Notes under the pieces: generated by a model
What the model was told of the DNA's origin: nothing
Databases searched by the model: none
Seen by the model: the letters and a program-made list of their open reading frames with translations, nothing else
Made by a program: the position numbers and the translations under genes
From: Pyronema omphalodes
Lineage: Eukaryota > Ascomycota > Pezizomycetes > Pezizales > Pyronemataceae
Assembly: GCA_024516155.1 (NCBI GenBank)
Contig: JAJJXM010000027.1
Span: forward strand, 111,001 to 175,000
Length of the DNA stretch: 64,000 nt
Direction: 5' to 3'
Part shown: piece by piece, positions 22,701 to 32,472 of the stretch
How positions within the stretch are numbered: position 1 is the first letter of the stretch
How the letters are laid out: each line of letters begins with the position of its first letter

Positions 22701-25005
22701 GCCTGAAATGTCTGGTTAAAGCCCGCACAGAGACAGAGCTATATCGTCATGTCCCTTTCTATCAGCAAATAAAACTACTACTAACTCCACCTCTTACTCT
22801 CTATCATTGCTATCCGCTTTGTGTCTTTTGTGACTTTTGTGACTGTCTCTCATAATACGCTCTACGGAGTATCCCCTAGGGAATTTGGGAGAAGCCCAGT
22901 CTGAAATGTCTGGTTAAAGCCCGAACAGAGACAGAGCTATATCGACCTGTCCCTTTCTATCGTAAATAAATCGCCAACTCCACCTCCTCCTTTCTTATCA
23001 GCAAATCACACTTCTAACACATCTTTTAAACTCCACATCCTCCTGTCTATCCTGTGGCGTTCGCTTTGTGTCATTTGTGACCGACCCTCACAATACGCTC
23101 CAAGGAGCATCCCTTAGGGAACCGGGGAGAAGCCCAGCCTGAAATGTCTGGTTAAAGCCCGAACAGATACAAAGCTATTTCGTCATGTCCCTTTCTATCA
23201 GCAAATAAAACGTCGAACAGAATCTTTTCAACTCCATCCTGTGCCGTTCGCTTTGTGCCTTTTGTCACTGTCCCTTGCAATACGCTTTACGGAGTATCCC
23301 CTCGGGAATTAGGGAGAAGCCCAGCCTGAAATGTCTGGTTAAAGCCCGAACAGAGACAGAGCTATATTGCCATGTCCCTTTCTATCAGCAAATAGCACTT
23401 CTAATAAAATCTGCTAACTTCACCTCTCCATCCAGTGCCTTTCGCCTTGTGACTATTGTGACTGTCTCTTACAATACGCTCTACGGAGTATCCCTTAGGG
23501 CACCGGGGAGAAGCCCAGCCTGAAATGTCTGGTTAAAGCCCGAGGAGATGCAAAGATATATCGTCATGTCCCTTTCTATCAGCAAATAAAACTTATAATA
23601 AACCTTTTCAACTCCACCATCCTGTGCCGTTCGCTTTGTGACTATTGTGATCAACCCTCACAATACGCTCCAAAGAGCATCCCTTAGGGAATCTGGGAGA
23701 AGCCCAGTCTGAAATGTCTGGTTGAAGCCCGAAGAGAGACAGAGCTATATCGTCATGTCCCTTTCTATCAGCAAATAAAACTTATAATAAATATTTCAAA
23801 CTCCACCTCTTCCTCTCCATCCAGTGCCGTTCGCTTTGTGATTTTTGTGATCAACCCTCACAATACGCTCTACGGAGTATCCCCTAGGGAATCTGGGAGA
23901 AGCCCAGCCTGAAATGTCTGGTTAAAGCCCGAACAGAGACAGAGCTATATCATCATGTCCCTTTCTATCAGTGAACAAAACTTCTAACGAAATCATTTAC
24001 TTTCCATCCAGTGCCGTTTGCTTTGTGTCTATTTTGACTGTCTCTTACAATACGCTCCAAGGAGCATCCCTTAGGGAACCGGGGAGAAGCCCAGCCTGAA
24101 ATGTCTGGTTAAAGCCCGAACAGAGACGGAGCTATCTGGTCATGTCCCTTTCTATCAGCAAATAAAACTACTATCAGAAATCTTTTAAACTCCATCTCTT
24201 CCTCCCCGACATGTGTCGTTTTCTTTGTGACCTTTGTGACTGTCTCTTACAATACGCTCCAAGGAGCATCCCTTAGGGAATCTGGGAGAAGCCCAGTCTG
24301 AAATGTCTGGTTAAAGCCCGAGGAGATACAGAGCTATATCGTCATGTCCCTTTCTATCAGCAAATAAAACTTCTAAGAAAGCTTTTCTGAGATACAAAGC
24401 TTTATCGTCATGTCCCTTTCTATCAGCAAATAAATCTCTTAGTAGGATTTCACTAAAATCCATCTCTTCCTCTCCATCCTGTGCCGTTCGCTTTGTGACT
24501 TTTGTGACTGTCCCTTACAATACGCTCCAAGGAGCATCCCTTAGGGAATCGGGGAGAAGCCCAGCTGGAAATGTCTGGTTAAAGCCCGAAGAGAGACAAA
24601 GCTATATCGTCATGTCCCTTTCTATCAGCAAATAAAACTTCTAATGAAATCATTTACTTTCCATCCAGTTACGTTCGCTTTGTGTCTTTTGTGGCTGACC
24701 CTCACAATACGCTCCACGGAGTATCCCCTGGAGAATTTGGGAGAAGCCCAGCATGTCTGGTTAAAGCCCGAGGAGATACAAAGCTTTTTTTTCATGTCCC
24801 TTTCTATCAGCGAATTAAACCCATAATAGAACCTTTCAACCCCACCTCTTCCTCTCTGTTCAGTGCCATTCGCTTTGCAACTTTTGTGATTGGCCCTCAC
24901 AATACGCTCCAAGGAGTATCCCTCAGGGAACCGGGCAGAAGCCCAGCCTGAAATGTCTGGTTAAAGCTCGAGGAGATGCAAAGCTAGATCGTCATGTCCC
25001 TTTCA
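19745..25005 (+). repeat. right satellite array, about 26 units of about 180-250 bp
   Basis: Each unit has a conserved core of about 130 bp. It runs from CTTAYAATACGCTCC and CTGGGAGAAGCCCAG through TGTCTGGTTAAAGCCCGA and GAGCTATATCGTCATG to TCCCTTTCTATCAGC. A variable pyrimidine-rich spacer then ends in TTCGCTTTGTG. Within the core, GCTCC-AA-GGAGC (for example 19945-19956) and CTGGG-AGAAG-CCCAG (19971-19985) can form two adjacent hairpins, and stem changes are often matched on both sides. No frame is open across units. A unit fragment lies near 24390-24430. The array ends abruptly inside a core at about 25005. Confidence 0.95.
19850..22765 (+). repeat. 1.24-kb higher-order duplication inside the satellite
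   Basis: 19850-21092 is repeated at 21523-22765 with an offset of 1673 bp. By eye I found a single difference (A at 20231, C at 21904). Neighbouring units elsewhere in the array differ at many positions. The copy includes units 2-7 with their spacers. Confidence 0.9.
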
Positions 25006-25650
25006 GATATTGTGGGGGAGGTAGGTCTAGTTATTATTCTGGGTGTATAGATGGTATTTGAATTTTCGACATTGAATGGCTAGATATCTGTAGAAATACA
25101 GAACCACCTAAAACTGGTTCATATGCAGTGTTAACAGAAACTGAAACCAAACCTAGAAAAAGAAAAACAGTTATCATAAATCCGATAAACCAAACCCAAC
25201 CCTCCACATATAGCCATAATAATCCCTTCTTCTAGCAGATAAACTCATATCTCTTTCGTGTGATGACAATCACAATCAACCATTGACATCAACCCACCAA
25301 TCCACCGCGACTCGAGTGACACCCCACCCACCCCCCCACTAACCCAACCCAGCTAGCATCATCACCCCCATCACATGAGCCGCACCAACCATCCACCCCT
25401 AACCCACAACTTTTCGCCCTTAGCGCCAATCCCATCACCTCCGAGCTCCCGGCACCACATCACCACGTCGAAACCGTCACGTCCCTGCGAGGAGTTCCAA
25501 AAGAAATTCGATAACCACCACGCAATCCCGCTGCATCTCATTCCTCCTGATCCCGTCTGCGCTTCGTCTCGTCTCGTCTCCGTCCCTCCTCAACTCATCT
25601 CCGACTTATCCCGCCTCAACTCGACTCGACTCGTCTCCTCGTCGGCCAAG
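25006..25650. other. 5' flank of the uL30m gene
   Basis: After the array, unique DNA becomes pyrimidine-rich toward the downstream start codon (CTCGTCTCGTCTCC-type runs at 25560-25645), typical of a fungal housekeeping promoter and 5' leader. An in-frame upstream extension from 25375 is open but unlike the family. Confidence 0.5.
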
Positions 25651-25899
25651 ATGTCATACTTCAAAATCACCTTAATCCGGTCCGGCATCGGCATGACCAA
25701 AAAGCAAAACGGAGTCCTAGCAGCCTTGGGACTTCGTAAACGCATGTCGATCGTTTACCATCCCGTATCCCCAGATATCGCCGGAAAAATTATGAAGGTT
25801 AAGGAATTGGTTACGGTTTCTGAGACGGATTTCTCTGAGACCAAGCAGGAGATTCATGCTAGGCGTGCGCCGCCTAGGGGGTGGGTTGTGGAGAATTAG
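25651..25899 (+). CDS. MRPL33: mitochondrial large-subunit ribosomal protein uL30m
   Basis: A single exon of 82 residues, the ribosomal protein L30 fold of the mitochondrial 60S-like subunit (yeast MRPL33). The sequence MSYFKITLIRSGIGMTKKQ gives the first strand and the family RSxIG motif. VLAALGLRKR is the conserved helix, followed by VYHPVSPDIAGKIMKVKELV. I chose the ATG at 25651 because the family begins two or three residues before FKITL. The upstream in-frame extension from 25375 is Pro/Ser-rich and not family-like. A short C-terminal tail (RRAPPRGWVVEN) is present. Confidence 0.93.
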   Translation: MSYFKITLIRSGIGMTKKQNGVLAALGLRKRMSIVYHPVSPDIAGKIMKVKELVTVSETDFSETKQEIHARRAPPRGWVVEN

Positions 25900-26458
25900 G
25901 TGGGGATATGGAGAAGGGGGGGATGCGGAGGGCTTTTCATGGGATGGGGATGGGATGGGGATATAAAAAAGGCTTTATGGTTCATGGTGGGTGGTTCATG
26001 GTGGAAAAAAGAATGGATGGTGGGATTGTACTTTAGAACAAGAAGAACCAGAACAACAACAAGAAGAAGAAGCAGGAAAGGAACGGCGGGGTGTATGATA
26101 TTTGATATTTGATATTTTCAAAGGAGTTTTGTAAATTTTATAAACCTGTGGGACTTTTTTTTTATAACCAAAGACAAACAAACAAGAAAAGAAAAAACAC
26201 GTTTTTTTTTTACAGAAAATATTTACACTACTCATTTACAATATTCCTCCATTTTTTTTCTTATTCTTATTCTTATTCCAGCGTTTAAGATATTTTAATC
26301 AATTCCTCGGCATTTCCTTTATCATCTCACTTGTTTCATTCGTTTCGTTTTACTTTCGCTCACTTTCGCTCACTTTCGTTCTACATCCCCAATATCAATT
26401 GCGTTAACTTTTGATTCTCGATATCAACAGACCAGAGCATAAATACAAACAACGACCT
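25900..26458. other. convergent 3' regions of uL30m and TRP2
   Basis: Purine-rich then T/A-rich DNA with TTTCGCTCACTTTCG words at 26350-26375. No gene is seen. Confidence 0.5.
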
Positions 26459-28260
26459 CTATGATCCATCACCCATGTGCACGGGAGCCTTACCTTGAGG
26501 CTCCTGACCAACCGCCAAATCCTTAGAGTTATCCTCCTCTGGCCCACCGAATCTTTCCTCAGCAGAGACAATACAATGAATATTTGCCGCCAGCTTATTC
26601 ATAGTCTCCATCCACTCATCGTACGGGTCAGAATCGAAAACAATTCCACCTCCTAGATATCACAAATTAGTTTCTATCTCCTATCTCCTATCTCCTATCT
26701 CAAAAGCGAGTGTGGTGGGGGGAGGAGATACTAACCAGCCTGCAAGTATGCCACACCATCCTTTACAGTCATGGTTCGGAGAGCAATACAAGTATCCATG
26801 GAATCATTATCATAACCCCAGTAACCGACAGCACCAGCATAAACACCTCTTCTCTCACCCTCCAACTCGGCAATAAGTTCCATAGCCTTAACCTTGGGGG
26901 CACCCGAGACGGTTCCAGCGGGGAAGATACTTCTAAAAGCATCAAAGCGGGTCATTCCTTTTCTGAGGACACCAGAAACCTGAGAAACCAAGTGCATGAC
27001 ATGAGAGAATCTCTCGACGGTCATAAGACGGTCCACGGTGGTGGTGAGAGGGTCACAGACACGGTTGATGTCGTTTCTAGCCAGGTCTACCAACATGACG
27101 TGTTCAGCGCGGTCTTTAAGGGAAGAGCAAAGTTCCTGGGCTAATTTATCGTCTTCCTCGGTGGTCTTGCCACGACGAACGGTTCCGGCGATGGGGTGGG
27201 TGATGATACGGCCGGCCTCGGACTTTACCAAAAGCTCAGGAGAGGCTCCGACAAGCTGGAAGTCTTCGCAGTCGATGTAGAAAAGGTAGGGGGAGGGGTT
27301 AACGGTGCGGAGGTGGCGGTAGATGTTGAAAGGGTGCAAGGAGGTGGGACGGGAGAAACGCTGGGAGGGAACTGCCTGGATAATGTCTCCCTTGGTGATG
27401 TGCTGCTTGAGACGGTTGACATGGGATTCGTATCCCTCGCGTCCAATGTTGGAGACGTACTCCTGACCCTTCTGAATAGGAGGCTGGGGAGGGAGAGGAA
27501 CATCGGGACTCTGCAAAATGTCCACAATCTCCTTGATAACCTCAGTAGCGGCCTCGTAGTCGGCGGTGAGCGCTTCAACTGTAGCGTCCTGGTCATCCTT
27601 CACGTGCATGTGAGTAATGACCTTGATAGCCTGGAAGAAGTGGTCGAAAGCGACAATGGTGTCGCAAATCATGAAAAGAGACTCGGGAATGTGTAGGATA
27701 TCCTTAAGATCTCTCTTCGTCCGGGGCTCGAAGTACTTGACACAGTCGTAGGAGACATAACCAAGGGCACCACCGGTGATAGGAGGAAGACTGAGACCGG
27801 GAATCTTCGCAGGGCGGTACTGAGCCAGCTCAGCCTGGAGTCCGTCGAGAGGGTCAACCTCCTCTCCGTGGCCGGTACCGGTCTTAAGGACTTTGCGGGG
27901 GTCTGAAGGGTCGCGGTCAGTCGACGAAGCTCAACAAAATGATCGCGGGACCGAACCGCATCCTAGGAAACTGTAGCGGCCAATTGTTTCTCTGCTTGAC
28001 GCGCTCTCGAAGAGGAAAGAGTTCTTTGTCTTGCTCCTATCACCGCGTGTGGTCAATTCGCGTCCGTGATGATCTCTACCGTTTCGCCAGGTGACTCACT
28101 TGGAAGTGAGCTTCAAGTAGGCGCTGGAAGGGTTCAAGAATTCCGCCGGGAAAGACGCAACGAGGGCGATAACGTTCGGCGCGGTTTTGACATCTTGGGC
28201 GCGAGCGGTGGAGATGGTTTCGGCGACCGTGGGAAGGTCGGGCTGCACTTTAATCTTCAT
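26459..28260 (-). CDS. TRP2: anthranilate synthase component I
   Basis: Converts chorismate to anthranilate, the first step of tryptophan synthesis, with ammonia from a separate glutamine amidotransferase subunit, which is absent here. Exons 28100-28260, 27957-28036, 26736-27902 and 26459-26652 keep phase and give 533 residues. The N-terminal regulatory domain has the tryptophan-binding LLES motif in the form LFES (62-65), shortly after SAYLKL. Chorismate-binding signatures are in exon 3: [51 protein letters not shown] and [21 protein letters not shown]. Exon 4 adds [16 protein letters not shown]. Intron 2 uses a weak donor (GTTCGG), chosen because it alone restores [14 protein letters not shown] perfect TGACTCA (28092-28098) overlaps the intron 1 donor. 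Confidence 0.96.
28092..28098. promoter_or_regulatory. TGACTCA (Gcn4/CPC1-type) site at intron 1 donor of TRP2
   Basis: An exact palindromic match to the consensus of Gcn4/CPC1, the general amino-acid control activator. It lies inside the transcribed region and is partly made of the splice donor GTGAGTCA on the minus strand. It may be incidental. Confidence 0.3.
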
Positions 28261-28904
28261 CCCGGTGGTGAGTTAGCGGGGTATGTCTGCAAAACGCGGG
28301 GCAGGTGGTGGTTGTGCACAAACTTTAGTAACCATTTCGAAGGTCACGGTGGCGCGGAGCGGGAGCGATGGTCGAAGCGACTTTCTCAAGAACTGAAGAA
28401 CGAAGAAAAGAAATATGAACAGAACAAGTGTCAGTCACTTGAATACCTGCTTGCCAAAAGGTCTAAATGGCAAGTTGTCCTGCTGGGTGTGAGTCGGCAC
28501 GCTGTAATAGTCATCTTCATCTGGAGGCACTCCACATTTTCTATTCCGCAAGAGGATGGCCTGGATGTCGAGGGGACTATACGGAATCTGGTGAAGTCTA
28601 TCGGTAGATCACGACGGCAAGCTCAAAGGTGAAACCATTCATCAACACAGGCCCAAACTCGAAAAATATTTCTTGAAGTATAATTCTAATCAACACAGAC
28701 CCGAAACCGAAACTGTTTTTAAAGCAATTCTATCAACACAACCCCATCTTTTCAAACCCAGCCCTCTATCCACAATCCAATGCAAATAATGCCCAATATG
28801 CCCAATCTATTAACCCAATACTTTCAGAACAAACGCCATGAAAAAAACCGGGAATCTATGCACGCAAAATAAACCAGACTCGAAGCAATTCGCCGCCAAC
28901 CCTC
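28261..28904. other. TRP2 upstream region
   Basis: Promoter region between the DIC1 stop codon and the TRP2 start codon; both genes are on the minus strand. TGAGTCG at 28490-28496 is one mismatch from a Gcn4-type site. No gene is seen. Confidence 0.5.
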
Positions 28905-30737
28905 TTATACCGTTGCATGCGCCTTTTGTTTATCCGCCTTCAACCATCTCCAGATATTCTTATGCTGTTCTAAAGCAATGAATGTCAAGATCGTCTGTGG
29001 TCTATTATTCTATTAGCATCTGATCGTCCTTCTTCTAAACAGCAGCAGTACTCACCCAAGTCTCATAAAGCTCGGCATCCACCCTCTGAACATCCATCCC
29101 AATCCCTCTCTTTTCGTTACATCGCAGACGAGTCCAACGATTCCCACTCTCGCATGACTGGTCATAACCCTAGTCTTGATGACATCCACTGGGCTACAGA
29201 CCGTGGTCGCAATCAATCCAGACATTAAACTCGCAGTGAAATGCGTCGACACTCCATCCTGGAAGTACCCACTCTTCAACAGTAACCGTTTCGCCTGGTC
29301 GTAGGTTGCCAATTGACATGAAGTCATCAATCCGGCACGTAGGGTGTTTGGCCATACTCCACGGAACAACGAACTGATTCCTTCTTCGCGTGTCATACGG
29401 ATTAACCCATCGAGAGCGTGTTTGTAGTTTCGGCGTTGGTTGGGAGGGTTCGCGAGATCTTGTTGCATACGGACGTTGATTACATCGGCAGGATTACCGG
29501 CGAGTCCACCGACCCTGGAGTAGGAGGATTGTTAGCATTGTTGCTTGCTCCTGGTGGAGTTGCATGAAGTTGCATGAGGTCGTAGGAGATTGGGAGGCGG
29601 TGAGAGAACTTGAGTGAAGCTGGAGGAGGATACAGAAGGATGGACAAGATTGGGAGAAGCTGGAGGAATATCAACCACGCCGAGCAAGCTCTGGTGAACT
29701 TCCAGAGGCGGTTGTTGAACACACCTCAGTCCCAGCGGCCAGCTCCTCCGCACCATTGCGGTCCCATCACAACTTCCCCAACAGCGGTGTAACCCATCAT
29801 GCAGCCAACCACCACCACCTCATAATTTCCTCATCAAGACACAAGGGCACATACCATCCAGCACTAAAACTCATCGCCAACAATTTCGCAAACGGGACCT
29901 GTTCTCCCGGCGCAGTTTTGGTGTTGTTTTTCATAATATCATAAACCCCAAATCTAGTCGTCGAATACGTAGCTACAAAAAGTCAGTCTCATCTACCCAT
30001 CTGCTCATCTTCTCATCTCGTATCTGCGTTACACCCGCATCCACATCCATATCCACATAAAGTGTAAATATATCTGCATCTGTATATAATGCACCAATGT
30101 AACAAAAAACAAACATACCTTGCCGTAACAAGCTCGCGCTGAGCTACAACCCCATCTTGTTAGCCGCCATTCCCTCGCTCCTGGATCGTATGTAGTGTGT
30201 ATTTACCCCAGAGTATATCGCCAACAGCCCTATTCACGATATTAGCTTTACTTTCCCCATCTCCGAGGTATGTAGGTATGTAATTCAAGCTGGTTGCTGG
30301 TCGCTGGTCGCTGGCTGTGGGTGCTGGACGTGGGGAGCTGGACGCTGGAAGCTGCACAGATCCCCCAGTCCAGTCGGAGCATTCCCTCCGCGATACGCCA
30401 AGCAGCCACGAGCTTCGCCATATGCATAAAAGGAAAAATAGCAGGAAATTACATACCTTCATGTCTAATAATATTCACAGCGGTTCTTGCAAAGCCGACT
30501 TTAACCTTTGAGGTTTGGAGACGAACTTTCACGAGGTCTCTGTTGTTTGAACAATTGTATTAGCAATCCATCATTCCACCATAGCTGCAACCAGGGGGAC
30601 GGGGGAGCAGGAGGAGCTTATGGTACAGAGGTAAATAGATATGAATTTTTGGGAACTTACAATGGATGTGTGCATACAGCTGCCATACAACTTGCGCTTC
30701 CTCCGAACCAGAAGGGGAATATTTCTGTTGGTGCCAT
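28905..30737 (-). CDS. DIC1: mitochondrial dicarboxylate carrier
   Basis: An inner-membrane carrier exchanging malate or succinate for phosphate. Seven exons (30661-30737, 30457-30539, 30207-30229, 30119-30143, 29855-29972, 29056-29514, 28905-29001) sum to 882 nt, or 293 residues, with phase kept throughout. Exons 3 and 4 are only 23 and 25 nt, yet they are needed to join IIRHEG, LLAIYSG, LSASLLRQ and ATYSTTRFG. Three solute-carrier repeats are visible with the signatures HPLDLVKVRLQ, NPADVINVRMQ and SPVDVIKTRVM; the N for K in the second is usual in fungal DIC. The family-specific start is FPFWFGGSASCMAA. Intron 5 is about 340 nt, the others shorter. The product ends WLKADKQKAHATV. Confidence 0.93.
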
Positions 30738-32472
30738 GTTGTTTTTGTTTTCTTCTTTAATCCAAACTTTTTCGTTCTCTTAAGCAAAAGTAAGCTTCCT
30801 TGTTGTTTTGTTTCCTGTTCCTGTGTTCCCTTATTTCTCTATTTCCGTAACAGTGTAGCGAATGTCGAAGCCAAAGTCGAAGTCGTTGAGGTATGTATAT
30901 GTATGTAAACTTTTTGCCGAGGGTGATAGAAGGAGAGTATAGCGAAGACGAAATGGTCCACAACTCAGTATGTATAAGTATAGGTAGTGTAGGTATAAGT
31001 ATCTCAGGTGAACTGGTGCTTATTTTCCTTTTCCAAGAACCAGGCAACACGATTCCCAAGCGAAGCCCTACAAGGCGCGGCGCGTCGCCAATAAATATAA
31101 GTTTTTTTTTTTTTGCCCGTGTAACAAACTCGCAGCGAAGGGTATGTAGATGACGGTCGCCAAGCCGGGTTATCGATGCCGTGAGATGGGGTCGCAGATG
31201 GCAGATGCAGTTTTAATAGGATCTTTTTGCTATTCACTAGGTTACACTAGTACTAGGTTACACTAGGGTTACGGACTTCTTCTTTCTTCTTTCTTCTTTT
31301 TCTTTAGACTCTATGGTGCACTAAAGATGGTAGTTTATGCCGAGCTTCGGTGTGTTCGGTTGCTTGCTTTCGGAATTCGGTTATGTATGTATTTGCTCTT
31401 TTTTTTTATGTGTAATGCTGCTAGCTTCCCTTCTTTTCGTCTTTTGTTGCTCGGTTCTTTAATTGTTTTTTTTTGTGGGTTTTGTGATTAGTTAGTTTGT
31501 GTTTGTTCTCGGTTTGGTATTATAACTAGTCGAGGTGTAGTGTAGTGTGGTGTGGTGTAGTGTAGTGTAGTGTAGTGTAACGTGTGGGTTCCGGTATTCG
31601 GTTCCTGGGTGTTCAGATCGAAGGATGAAATAATAGTGTTGAGTTTTGACTTTCTTACGCGAAAAGAAAGATCAGATCGTCGTAGTGTAGGGTGTTGTCG
31701 TAGGGTGTTGTCGTAAGATAAAGTCAGTAGGGGGGCGAGGAGGGGGGGGCGAGGTATAAGCTTTTAAGTACCTCAAACCAGGTTTATTCGAAGGGACGAA
31801 GTTTCCATGGCCGGCCAATTATGGTTTACTCCTACATACATGGAAAATGTCAAGTGCGCACGGGTATCACTGGACATGACGGAGAGGTATTTCCGCGTAA
31901 ATGTGCCATGTGGACCAAGCTTTTCTGAGCCTTCATCACATCACATCGCATCACATCAGACTTCCTCTGTTTACAGACAGGCACCAAGATTTGCAGGGCC
32001 TGAGATGAGCTTCGTCGGAACTTTGCCCTACTTTGCCAAGCTCCCGAAGTATCGATGTTTTTTTGTCACGCGAGCAATATTTTAGACGCTATGGCCCATG
32101 GTCCTGTCAATTGCGTGAATTTCGAACATTGTGAACAGTCATACGTCGTCAATTTTAACACCTAAGAAATAGGTAAACAGGAGCTAGCAAGTGAAATAAC
32201 AGATATCAAGCAAATAGCAGATAGCAGGCAGATATAAGCAAAATCATCCGTCGTATGCATCATGAAGCCCAAGCAGATAGGTAACACAAAAAACCATGTT
32301 CCGAACATTAAAAAAACAACAATAAATACACATAACAATCCGGTAAACAAATCCTTTAACAAAAGAAAACAATCCTTATACAAAACCATACCATTAAGGG
32401 TAAAATCGTGATATCATAATGAGGTCCAAAAGCATTCCACAACTCCAGCTCACAACTCATTCATTTCAGAGT
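30738..32472. other. intergenic, no gene seen
   Basis: DIC1 promoter side followed by simple-sequence DNA: a TTCTTTC run (31270-31305), a GTGTAGTGTAGTG run (31535-31580) and GTGTAGGGTGTTGTCG words (31680-31715). No protein-like frame. Confidence 0.6.

Noticed and set aside
19745..25005. The array as a CRISPR-like locus
   Set aside because: The units are too long, spacers are related to each other rather than unique, the organism is eukaryotic and no cas genes are present.
25375..25650. N-terminal extension of uL30m
   Set aside because: In-frame but Pro/Ser-rich and absent from the family; it more likely represents the pyrimidine-rich 5' leader.
26710..28632. Plus-strand open frames opposite TRP2
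   Set aside because: Shadows of the strongly supported minus-strand anthranilate synthase exons.
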